Source of the DNA: Planctomycetota bacterium
GTDB lineage: Bacteria > Planctomycetota > UBA1135 > UBA2386
Assembly (NCBI GenBank): GCA_023433825.1
Contig: JAEYTU010000382.1
Span: 1-11,846 of the forward strand
Length of the DNA stretch: 11,846 bases
Direction of reading: 5' to 3'
Shown here: in pieces, positions 1 to 6,591 of the stretch
Position numbering within the stretch: position 1 is the first letter of the stretch
How the letters are laid out: each line of letters starts with the position of its first letter
Program-made: the position numbers and the translations under genes
Notes under the pieces: model-generated
The model's database searches: none
The model's input: the letters and a program-made list of their open reading frames with translations, nothing else
What the model was told of the DNA's origin: nothing

Positions 1-837
1 GTGGTACTCCATCTGCGCCTTCGTCAGCAGACGGTCGGTCGAACCGGGGTTGCCGACGACGAAGACGAGGTCGTTCTCCTTCGGCCCGGCGGCGTTCCAA
101 CGGAACCAGTGCTTGCTCGTGTCGGCCGGCTTGCCGTCGACGTAGGCGCGGACGAACGCGAAGTCGAGGCAGTAGCGCGGGTACGTGAAGTTGTCCGGAT
201 CGCCGCCGAAGTACGCGGCCTGCAGGTGCGGTGCGCAGACGAGGCGAACGTCGTCGTAGTTCCGGTAGAGGTACAGCTGGTACTGCGCGCCCTGGAACAG
301 CGTGACGATCTGTGCGTCGAGCTCAGGATGGTCCTCCGCCGCCTTCGCGAGGATCGCCTGCTCGTTGTTCGACCGCTTGGCTGCCGACGTCTCGTCGTTG
401 TCGTCGGCGGTGATCCCGTCGTTCATCGCGGCGGTCACGTCCGACATCGCGGCGAGCTGCTGCACGGTCAGCCCGGGCAGCGGCAGCTCGTCGGCCAGCG
501 CGCGCGCGTAGAAGCCGTTCGCGACCAGATCCTTGTCCTCGGTGCTGATCTCGGCGATCCGATCGCGTGCGCAGTGATGGTTCGTAAGGATCAGCCCCTT
601 CGGCGAGACGAACGACGCCGAACACCCGTCGCCGAATCGCAGCGCCGACAGCCGCAGCATGTCGAGCCACTCCTGCGTCGGGGCGAAGCCGTACTCCTGC
701 TTCAGGTACGCGAGTGGCGCGTTCTCGAACGTCCACATCCGGCCGAGCCCCGGCTGCTGCGCAGCGAGGCCAGCGACCGGCAGGACGAACGCCGCCGCAG
801 CGACGCAGAACGCCGCGACGGTGCGCCCGCGCGTCAC
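1..837 (-). CDS. S46-family dipeptidyl-peptidase, second tandem copy (C-terminus beyond window)
   Basis: The first 279 residues are present and the frame is open to the window edge. Family members are secreted or periplasmic serine peptidases that release dipeptides from peptide N-termini. An N-terminal signal peptide (about residues 1-27, Ala/Val-rich, ending near LAAQQ) is followed by MWTFEN and the chymotrypsin-like half. The NHHC motif places the catalytic His at H88, and GGDPDNFTYPR followed by LDF places a probable catalytic Asp at D225. The catalytic Ser would lie past the left edge, so activity and P1 preference cannot be judged. The GTG start at 837 overlaps the neighbouring gene's TGA by 4 nt (GTGA), which implies translational coupling. 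Over residues 34-89 I count 45 of 56 identities with the right-hand copy, so this is a tandem paralogue. No ATG lies before the mature region, which supports the GTG start. Confidence 0.9.
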   Translation of the reverse strand, partial: MTRGRTVAAFCVAAAAFVLPVAGLAAQQPGLGRMWTFENAPLAYLKQEYGFAPTQEWLDMLRLSALRFGDGCSASFVSPKGLILTNHHCARDRIAEISTEDKDLVANGFYARALADELPLPGLTVQQLAAMSDVTAAMNDGITADDNDETSAAKRSNNEQAILAKAAEDHPELDAQIVTLFQGAQYQLYLYRNYDDVRLVCAPHLQAAYFGGDPDNFTYPRYCLDFAFVRAYVDGKPADTSKHWFRWNAAGPKENDLVFVVGNPGSTDRLLTKAQMEYH

Positions 838-2909
838 TTTCCGCCCTCGCCGTTCCCGGTCGTGCCTTCGAGTTCGTCGGCCAGCCTGCCGGCGTCGTAG
901 ATCTTCCGCAGCGACTGGATGATCGACTCGGTGTGGACCGACACCGAGCGTTGCACGGTGTCGCGGTACAGGAACCGGTTCGGGAGCTGCTCGATGTTGC
1001 CGTCGAAGATCAGACCGACGACACGCAGTTCCTTGTCGACGACCGGGCTGCCCGAGTTGCCGCCGATGATGTCGTTCGTGCTGACGAAGCAGACCGACTT
1101 CGTCAGGTCGACGGCGTCCTTGCGGTCGAGCCAGACCTGCGGGAGGTCGAATGGATGCTTGCCGTCGAACTCCAGGTTGCGTGCATAGAGCCCGTGGAAC
1201 GTCGTCCGGTACGGCGCCAGCGTGCCGTTGTACGGATAGCCCTTCACGCGGCCGTCGGCGAAGCGCAGCGTCATCGTCGCGTCCGGGCTGACGCCGTCGC
1301 CGTAGACCTTGAACAGCGCCAACCCGATCTGCGAGCCGAGCACCGACTCCAGCGCCTCGATCTCTTCGTTCAGCTTCTGGTTCGCACGCATCATCGGCGC
1401 GAGCGTGCGGGCCGCGACGATCGCGACGTCGTCCGACTTCGCGACCGCTTCGTGTCCGCCTTCGAGCAGCTCGGCGACGTATGCGCTCTGACGCAGCTTC
1501 GTCCGCACGAGCGCCATGCGCGCCTGCGCCGGTTCCTTGTCACCGAGAATCGCGACGACGTACGGGTCGTCCTTGCCGAGCCACTTCGCCGCGAGGCGAA
1601 GGTGATTGTCGAGCAGCGGGTCGTACAGCGGGTGCGAAGCGCGGATCTCGATCTCGTCGACCTGCGCGCGCGCCGCGGCGCGTTCCTCTTCCGACGCGTC
1701 CGGCGACGTCGCGTTGACGATCGCGAGCCCCTTCTGCAGCGCCGCCGAGTAGCTGGGCGTCTGCAGCGCGACCTTCGGAATCGCCGCGAGCTTGCGCTTC
1801 GACAGCGCGGCGAGTTCGTCCCACGCCTTGCCGTACTTCGCCTTCGCATCCGGATCGGCGTCGACCTTCGCGCGGAACGCCGCCTCCGCCGCCTGCTTCT
1901 CCGCCATCAGCTTCGGATCGAGCAGACCGCTGAGGTAGCCACGGATCGCCTTCTGCGAGTTCTCGAAGTTCAGGATCGTCGGCTTCAGCTGCTTCTCGGC
2001 CTGCGGCACACGCTCGACGAACTTGCGAACGATCTCGAGCTGCGAGTCGACGAAGTCGAGCTGCATCGGGTACTCGGCGTCGCGCACGGTCTCCATCTGC
2101 GCGTAGGTCAGCAGGCGTCCGGTCGAGCCGGGATTGCCGGTCACGAACACGACCTCGTTTTCCTTCGCGCCGGCCGTGTGCCACTTGAAGTAGTGCTTGC
2201 TCGTGTCGGCGGGCTTGCCGTCCTCGTAGGCGCGGCAGAACCCGAAGTCGATCGACCAGCGCGGATACGTGAAGTTGTCCGGGTCACCGCCGAAGTGCGC
2301 GGTCTGCAGGTGCGGCGCGCAGACGAGCCGGACGTCGTCGTAGACCTTGTAGGTGTAGAGCTGGTGAATGGCGCCCTGGTGCAGCGCGACGACCTGCGGC
2401 GTGAAACCGGGCTTCGCCTCCTTCGCTGCCGCGAGGACCTTCTCGGTGTTCTCGGCGCGCTTCTTCGCGATCGTCGCGAGGTCGTCGCCGTCGACGATCC
2501 CGGCGTTGATCCGCTCGGTCACGTCCTCCATCCCGACGAGCTGCTGCACGGTGACGTCCGGCAGCGGGAGTTCGTCTTCGAGCGCCTTCGCGTAGAAGCC
2601 GTTCTTGACGAGGTCCTGATCCGGCGGGCTCGCCTTCGCGACGTTGTCCCGCATGCAGTGGTGGTTCGACATGATCAGGCCCTGCGGCGAGACGAACGAC
2701 GCCGAGCACCAGTCGCCGAAGCGCAGCGACGCGAGGCGCAGCATGTCGAGCCACTCCTGGGTCGGTTCGAACCCGTACTCCTCCTTCAGGTAGCCGAGCG
2801 GCGGCTTCTCGAACGTCCACATCTTGCCCAGTCCGAGAGTCTCCTGGGCGCGGGGAGCGGCGGCCGCGAACGCGGCGGCCAACAGGAAGGCGGCGGTCAG
2901 CTTTCTCAT
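834..2909 (-). CDS. S46-family dipeptidyl-peptidase, complete, DPP7-like P1 pocket
   Basis: Complete 691-residue protein, close to the usual ~700 residues of peptidase family S46 (DPP7/DPP11/DAP BII). It should act outside the cytoplasmic membrane, removing dipeptides from peptides. A signal peptide spans about residues 1-21 (MRKLTAAFLLAA..., cleavage near PRA/Q). Seen motifs are SNHHC with the catalytic His at H84, GGDPDNFTYPR followed by IDF with a probable catalytic Asp at D221, and GGNSGSP with the catalytic Ser at S619. The residue 18 after Ser is G637 (in FDG). In known S46 enzymes this position is Gly in DPP7/DAP BII types and Arg in the acidic-residue-specific DPP11, so a hydrophobic or broad P1 preference is inferred. 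The ATG at 2909 fits the signal peptide; the reading frame continues upstream to 3308, but that part has no family similarity. The stop overlaps the next copy's GTG. No Shine-Dalgarno is visible. Confidence 0.94.
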   Translation of the reverse strand: MRKLTAAFLLAAAFAAAAPRAQETLGLGKMWTFEKPPLGYLKEEYGFEPTQEWLDMLRLASLRFGDWCSASFVSPQGLIMSNHHCMRDNVAKASPPDQDLVKNGFYAKALEDELPLPDVTVQQLVGMEDVTERINAGIVDGDDLATIAKKRAENTEKVLAAAKEAKPGFTPQVVALHQGAIHQLYTYKVYDDVRLVCAPHLQTAHFGGDPDNFTYPRWSIDFGFCRAYEDGKPADTSKHYFKWHTAGAKENEVVFVTGNPGSTGRLLTYAQMETVRDAEYPMQLDFVDSQLEIVRKFVERVPQAEKQLKPTILNFENSQKAIRGYLSGLLDPKLMAEKQAAEAAFRAKVDADPDAKAKYGKAWDELAALSKRKLAAIPKVALQTPSYSAALQKGLAIVNATSPDASEEERAAARAQVDEIEIRASHPLYDPLLDNHLRLAAKWLGKDDPYVVAILGDKEPAQARMALVRTKLRQSAYVAELLEGGHEAVAKSDDVAIVAARTLAPMMRANQKLNEEIEALESVLGSQIGLALFKVYGDGVSPDATMTLRFADGRVKGYPYNGTLAPYRTTFHGLYARNLEFDGKHPFDLPQVWLDRKDAVDLTKSVCFVSTNDIIGGNSGSPVVDKELRVVGLIFDGNIEQLPNRFLYRDTVQRSVSVHTESIIQSLRKIYDAGRLADELEGTTGNGEGGK

Positions 2910-3010
2910 GTGCGAACGATGCAGCGGGGTTCCGACAAATGGGCGCGGGACGATAGCACCAGGACGCACGACCCCGAAGGATTGCGTGAGAGCCAGGAGA
3001 ATCGCTTCGG

Positions 3011-3580
3011 TCAGTCGGTCGCGGCGGACGCGTCGATGGCGCGCGCGAGCATCCGATCCCAGTCGGGATGGTCGCCGGCATGCGTCGCCACGTGCGTCGC
3101 GAGCACGCGATCCGAGCGAACGACGAACGCGCCAGGCATCTGCCGCACGTCGCCGACCGGACGCCCGATCCCGTTGCCTTTGACGAGTGCACGGATCGCG
3201 CAGACGAGCGGGCGCGCACCGACGAACTGCATCAGGCCGCCGCGTTCGAGGCCGAATGCGACGTACAGCACGAGCCGCGGATCGGCGATCGCGCGCGCCT
3301 CCGGCCACGTCGAAGCGAAGAACTCGTCGCCGGCGGCGACGTCGGCGGGATGGACGAACAGCAACGGCGGCGGGGACGCCGCGCGCGCGACCGCGGCGCG
3401 GACGTCCCGGAGGGTTTCACGGCAGAACAGTCAACCCAAGTGCCGCAGGAAGACGAGCAGCGTCGCCGTCGTGCCGAGGTGTTCGGCGAGCGGCGCGGGG
3501 GAGAGGTTGTGACCTTCGCACGGCGTCGCGAGGACGTCGGCGGGGATGCGTTCGATCGGTGCAGCGTCGCGCGTCGTCAT
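3011..3580 (-). CDS. Predicted selenoprotein: SelL/peroxiredoxin-like thioredoxin-fold protein (in-frame TGA = Sec50)
   Basis: Reading through one in-frame TGA (3433-3431) gives a 189-residue protein that is continuous in family character on both sides. Before the TGA stands LLVFLRHLG and after it LFCRETLRD, so the TGA is the first residue of the redox motif that relatives write as (F)LRHxG-C/U-xx-CRE; here it is U50-L-F-C53. Downstream lie EFFASTWPEARAIADP (residues 87-101), LYVAFGLERGGLMQF (105-119) and GDVRQMPGAFVV (143-154) then THAGDHPDW, typical of AhpC/TSA-like 'SelL-related' proteins. This group is thought to be a thiol/selenol oxidoreductase; the substrate is unknown. The ATG at 3580 overlaps the methyltransferase stop (ATGA), so it is the third gene of that operon. 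A possible SECIS hairpin follows the TGA. Alternatives are a nonsense-mutated pseudogene or a sequencing error. Without readthrough only a 49-residue stub would be made. Confidence in the family is higher than in Sec decoding. Confidence 0.78.
3390..3423 (-). promoter_or_regulatory. Candidate bacterial SECIS element after the in-frame TGA
   Basis: On the minus-strand RNA, GCCGUG (3423-3418) can pair with CGCGGU (3395-3390), enclosing a small inner hairpin CGG/CCG (3409-3407 with 3401-3399) whose 5-nt loop starts with G. The loop starts 24 nt after the TGA, within the roughly 16-37 nt window known for bacterial SECIS elements, which usually have a G near the start of the apical loop. A competing hairpin CGCGC/GCGCG with a 7-nt loop containing GGU (3400-3384) also exists. 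The inner stem is short and the region is GC-rich, so chance pairing is easy; this was folded by eye only. Confidence 0.3.
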
Positions 3581-4605
3581 CGGGCCTCGAACAGGTAGTG
3601 GGAGACGAACCACTCGGTGCCGCGGCGGAACTTCCACAGCTCCTCGCAGGCCAGGAAGAACACGCGCCAACGCGCGATCGACGTGCGCGGCGCCGGGTCG
3701 CCGGCGGCGGCGAAGATCCGTTCGACGTCGGCGCGGCGGCGATCGAGGTTCGCGAGCCATGCACGCGCCGTCTTCCCGTAGTGCGTCCCGTCGACGCGCC
3801 AGTGATCGACGATCCGGAGGTCGTCTTGCAGGTAGAGGAACTGCCGGTCCGCCGGCATCTGCCCGCCGGTGAAGAAGTGACGGCTCATCCAATCGCCCGC
3901 GCCGTCGCCGTCGAACGTGTAGCCATGGTCGCGGTGCGTGAACACGTGCACGAACACGCGACCGTGCGGTGCGAGCAGCGTCGCGACCTTCGCGAAGATC
4001 GCACGGTGGTTGCGGACGTGCTCCAGCATCTCGATCGAGAACACACGATCGAAGCGGGCATCGGTCGTGAAGTCGGCGACGTCGCAGGTCACGACCTCGA
4101 CGTTGCGCAGTCCGCGCTCGGCGATCTGTGCTTCGAGAAAGCGCCGCTGCACGGCCGAGTTCGAGACGGCGAGCACGCGGCACGCCGGGTGGCGTTCGGC
4201 GATCCACAGCGACAACGAGCCCCAGCCACAGCCGAGATCGAGAACGCGCATGCCGTCGGCGAGGCCGGCGCGCGTCGCGTAGAGCTCGAGCATCGCCGTC
4301 TCCGCGCGATCCAGATCGTCGACGCCGGGCGCGAACCAGCCGCTGCTGTACTTGAGCCTTCGCCCGAGCACGGTCGCGAAGAACTCGGCCGGCACCTCGT
4401 AGTGCTGCGCGTTGGCCGCGTCGGCGTGGACGACCGGCGGACTCGCGTCGAGGGCTGCGAGGTGCGCCATGAACCGCCGCTGCGCACCGTCGACACCGCC
4501 CGCCGACAGCTCGGCGAGCCGCGCGCGCAGCAGGCGTCGGATCCCGATGCGGACGACGACGTCGGGCAGCCACCCGCGGTCGATCAGCGGCTCGTACCAG
4601 CTCAT
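3577..4605 (-). CDS. SAM-dependent methyltransferase, coclaurine N-methyltransferase/CFA-synthase-like
   Basis: A 342-residue class I SAM methyltransferase of the cyclopropane-fatty-acid-synthase superfamily. HADAANAQHYEVPAEFF and LGRRLKYSSGWF lie near residues 60-91. The SAM-binding glycine loop VLDLGCGWGS is at 121-130, with FSIEMLEH at 189-196, then RHFFTGGQMP and DHWRVDGTHYGKTA. This pattern is closer to plant (S)-coclaurine N-methyltransferase and its bacterial relatives than to E. coli Cfa. In bacteria this subgroup is generally annotated as CFA-like and often sits beside DUF1295 genes, as here, so an acyl-lipid substrate is inferred; an amine substrate cannot be excluded. The ATG at 4605 starts 10 nt after the DUF1295 stop, and its TGA overlaps the ATG of the selenoprotein gene, giving a three-gene operon. 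No Shine-Dalgarno is visible; translation probably depends on coupling. Confidence 0.88.
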   Translation of the reverse strand: MSWYEPLIDRGWLPDVVVRIGIRRLLRARLAELSAGGVDGAQRRFMAHLAALDASPPVVHADAANAQHYEVPAEFFATVLGRRLKYSSGWFAPGVDDLDRAETAMLELYATRAGLADGMRVLDLGCGWGSLSLWIAERHPACRVLAVSNSAVQRRFLEAQIAERGLRNVEVVTCDVADFTTDARFDRVFSIEMLEHVRNHRAIFAKVATLLAPHGRVFVHVFTHRDHGYTFDGDGAGDWMSRHFFTGGQMPADRQFLYLQDDLRIVDHWRVDGTHYGKTARAWLANLDRRRADVERIFAAAGDPAPRTSIARWRVFFLACEELWKFRRGTEWFVSHYLFEAR

Positions 4606-4615
4606 CGGCGAAGGC

Positions 4616-5458
4616 TCATCCGTGCCGCGCGGCAGCGCGCGGTGCCCTGTTGCGCCGGAACCACGGCAGGAACGCGCTCGTCGTCGCCTGGTAGTCGCGG
4701 TAGTCGTCGCCGCGCGACTTCAACGCCTGCCGTTCCGTGTACGGGATTCCGGTCAGGCAGGTCACGAACAGCAGGATCAGCGCCGGCGCGGTCCACGCGA
4801 TCCACCCGTACGGCGCTGGCGTCGCGACGACGGCGTAGCCGCACCACAGGATCCATTCGAAGAAGTAGTTCGGGTGGCGCGAGACGCTCCACAGTCCCGA
4901 CCGGCAGGTCTTGCCGCGGTTGCTCGGATCGGCGCGCCATGCCGCCAACTGGCGATCGGCGACCGCGACGCCGACGAACCCGATCGCGAAGACAGCGACG
5001 CCGGCGACGTCGGTGACTCTGACGCTCGCGTCAGGATCACGCGCTGCCAACAGGAACGGCGCCGACAGCACGACGTCGAGCACGCCCTGCGCGAGGAAGA
5101 ACGGCAGCATCCAGGCGACGAACCGATCGCCCAACGACGCGCGCATCGCGCGGTAACGGCCGTCCTCGGGCTTCCCGACGACGCGGTCGCGCAGCAAGTG
5201 CGTCGCGAGCCGCAGACCCCAGACGCCGACCAGCGCCGCGATCAGCCCCCGCCGCCACGGGACGCCGTCGCCGAGCAGGGCGTAGAGCACCGCGAGGACG
5301 ACCAACCCGACGGTCCAGCCGACGTCGACGATCCCGGCGTCCTTCAGCGGGATGTGCGCGATCCACAGCAGCAGCATCATCGCGCCGACGATGCACAGGC
5401 CGATCAGCGGCAGGTGCAGGTACGGCTCGAGCGCGAACGCGAGCGGGGGGGCGAGCAC
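4616..5458 (-). CDS. DUF1295 integral membrane protein (steroid 5-alpha-reductase-like fold)
   Basis: A 280-residue polytopic inner-membrane protein with about six to seven hydrophobic segments, matching the DUF1295 family, which is related to steroid 5-alpha-reductase and isoprenylcysteine methyltransferase-type membrane enzymes. Diagnostic motifs are VDVGWTVGL (residues 44-52), SGLWSVSRHPNYFFEW (187-202) and TGIPYTERQALKSRG (236-250), followed by YQATTSAFLPWF (256-267). The His-Pro-Asn-Tyr block is the cofactor-side signature of this fold, where relatives use NADPH or SAM. The actual reaction is unknown; pairing with a CFA-like methyltransferase points to lipid modification, possibly reduction of an unsaturated methylated acyl chain. 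It is the first gene of the minus-strand operon. The start is GTG at 5458: an in-frame stop lies at 5494-5492 and no better start precedes the first membrane segment. The N-terminus is therefore somewhat uncertain. Confidence 0.87.
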   Translation of the reverse strand: MLAPPLAFALEPYLHLPLIGLCIVGAMMLLLWIAHIPLKDAGIVDVGWTVGLVVLAVLYALLGDGVPWRRGLIAALVGVWGLRLATHLLRDRVVGKPEDGRYRAMRASLGDRFVAWMLPFFLAQGVLDVVLSAPFLLAARDPDASVRVTDVAGVAVFAIGFVGVAVADRQLAAWRADPSNRGKTCRSGLWSVSRHPNYFFEWILWCGYAVVATPAPYGWIAWTAPALILLFVTCLTGIPYTERQALKSRGDDYRDYQATTSAFLPWFRRNRAPRAAARHG

Positions 5459-5622
5459 GGGGCCGGAGGTTCGACCGGGGGATGTCGGCTTTCAAGGCGA
5501 CCGTCGACGCCGCGGCGGTGGCGGCGATCACGTTCGTCTCGAAGCGCGATCCGAAAACGTTGTCTGACGCAATTCGCTGAGCGATAGAACGCCCCCTCGT
5601 CCCGCAGCGCGCCTCGTCCCGC
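5459..5622. promoter_or_regulatory. Divergent intergenic region between the two lipid operons
   Basis: This 164-nt stretch separates the GTG of DUF1295 (minus) from the ATG of the desaturase (plus), so promoters for both operons should lie here. On the plus strand TTGTCT (5560-5565) is followed after 19 nt by TAGAAC (5585-5590), a weak sigma-70-like pair in the only A/T-richer patch. I see no convincing operator, riboswitch or extracytoplasmic-sigma box. A possible 32-codon ORF overlaps most of the region and would place that TTGTCT inside coding sequence. The position is well supported; the boxes are speculative. Confidence 0.35.
5482..5580 (+). CDS. Possible 32-residue small ORF upstream of the desaturase
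   Basis: ATG at 5482 to TGA at 5580 reads MSAFKATVDAAAVAAITF followed by VSKRDPKTLSDAIR. Of the first 21 codons after ATG nearly all end in G or C, matching the codon bias of the real genes, and a G-rich GGGGG tract sits immediately before the ATG. It ends 42 nt before the desaturase start, so it could be a leader peptide, a tiny protein, or chance in high-GC DNA. I recognise no family. It has no cysteine and one short hydrophobic stretch, and it is not clearly a membrane peptide. Confidence 0.2.
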   Translation: MSAFKATVDAAAVAAITFVSKRDPKTLSDAIR

Positions 5623-6588
5623 ATGTCTCACCCGTTGCTCCGTCCGTTTCGCGTGATCGGTATCGGCATCGCCAGGTGGTTCGATGCCGAGGCGCTGCGC
5701 CCCGAGGACTGCTGGAGCGACCGGCAGAAGGTCGACTGGTCGCGCGTCCTGCCGTTCGTCCTGCTGCACGTCGGCTGCCTCGGTGTGATCTTCGTCGGCG
5801 CCAGTTGGACGGCCGTGCTGGTCTGCCTCGGCCTGTACCTCGTGCGGATGTTCGCGGTCACGGCCTTCTACCACCGCTACTTCTCGCACCGCGCGTTCAA
5901 GACATCGCGCCCGGCGCAGTTCGCGTTCGCGGTGCTGGCCAACTCGTCGGCGCAGCGCGGGCCGCTGTGGTGGGCCTGTCACCACCGACTGCACCACCAG
6001 CGCTCGGACGAGGTCGGCGACGTTCATTCGCCGCATCAGCACGGCTTCCTGTGGAGCCACATGGGGTGGCTGACGTGCCGTTCGAACTTCCTGACCGACC
6101 TGCAGAAGGTGAAGGACTTCGCCGGCTACCGCGAGCTGCGCCTGCTCGACCGGTTCGACACGTTGGTCCCGTTCGCGCTGGCGATCACGACGTTCGTCGT
6201 CGGCGACTGGCTCGGGCGCGCGCATCCGCACCTCGGCGTCGACGGTTGGCAACTGCTGGTCTGGGGGTTCTTCGTGTCGACGACGCTGGTCTTCCACGGC
6301 ACCAGCTCGATCAACTCGCTCGCACACCTGCTCGGCCGGCGCAGGTACCCGACGCGCGACCAGAGTCGCAACAGTCTGCTGCTGGCACTCGTCACGCTCG
6401 GCGAAGGCTGGCACAACAATCACCACCACTACCCGGCGAGCGTTCGTCAGGGTTTCCACTGGTGGCAGATCGACCTCACGTGGTGGGGGCTGCGTCTGCT
6501 CGCGATGCTGGGCCTCGTCTGGGACCTGCGTCCGGTGCCCGAGCACGTGATCCGCGGCGAGAAGCGTCCGCGTCGGGTCGCAGGCTGA
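5623..6588 (+). CDS. Acyl-CoA / fatty-acid delta-9-type desaturase
   Basis: A 321-residue membrane di-iron desaturase of the stearoyl-CoA desaturase (OLE1/SCD) type, which uses O2 and two electrons to insert a cis double bond into a saturated acyl chain. All three histidine boxes are present: HRYFSH (84-89), HHRLHH (120-125) and EGWHNNHHHYP (261-271, HNNHH at 264-268), plus the conserved NSLAH (231-235) that supplies a further metal ligand. Hydrophobic segments lie near 41-80 and 178-225. No cytochrome b5 or ferredoxin domain is fused, so an external electron donor is needed. The length is typical of short bacterial members. It heads a plus-strand operon; the FAD oxidoreductase ATG follows its stop after only 3 nt. 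Double-bond position and acyl-carrier preference cannot be read from the sequence. No Shine-Dalgarno precedes the ATG. Confidence 0.93.
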   Translation: MSHPLLRPFRVIGIGIARWFDAEALRPEDCWSDRQKVDWSRVLPFVLLHVGCLGVIFVGASWTAVLVCLGLYLVRMFAVTAFYHRYFSHRAFKTSRPAQFAFAVLANSSAQRGPLWWACHHRLHHQRSDEVGDVHSPHQHGFLWSHMGWLTCRSNFLTDLQKVKDFAGYRELRLLDRFDTLVPFALAITTFVVGDWLGRAHPHLGVDGWQLLVWGFFVSTTLVFHGTSSINSLAHLLGRRRYPTRDQSRNSLLLALVTLGEGWHNNHHHYPASVRQGFHWWQIDLTWWGLRLLAMLGLVWDLRPVPEHVIRGEKRPRRVAG

Positions 6589-6591
6589 ACG

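Noticed and set aside
2910..3010. Promoter or terminator between the selenoprotein and S46 genes
   Set aside because: I saw no hairpin with a T-run and no convincing -35/-10 pair in these 101 nt. S46 may be transcribed from here or by readthrough; the sequence does not decide.
2910..3308. N-terminal extension of the complete S46 gene to 3308
   Set aside because: It would bury the signal peptide inside the protein and overlap the selenoprotein gene. The ATG at 2909 starts exactly at a signal peptide and gives the normal family length.
3011..3364. Free-standing 117-residue ORF starting at TTG 3364
   Set aside because: It lacks the redox motif and N-terminal strand of its own family. It is the downstream part of the TGA-containing gene.
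3431..3433. Pseudogene interpretation of the TGA
   Set aside because: Only one in-frame stop, exactly at a Sec/Cys position, with both flanks intact and no frameshift. Not excluded, but less likely than selenocysteine.
714..3512. 932-codon plus-strand ORF opposite the S46 genes
   Set aside because: Arg/Val/Asp-rich low-complexity translation with no motifs. It is the antisense shadow of strongly G/C-biased codons in genes that have clear S46 motifs.
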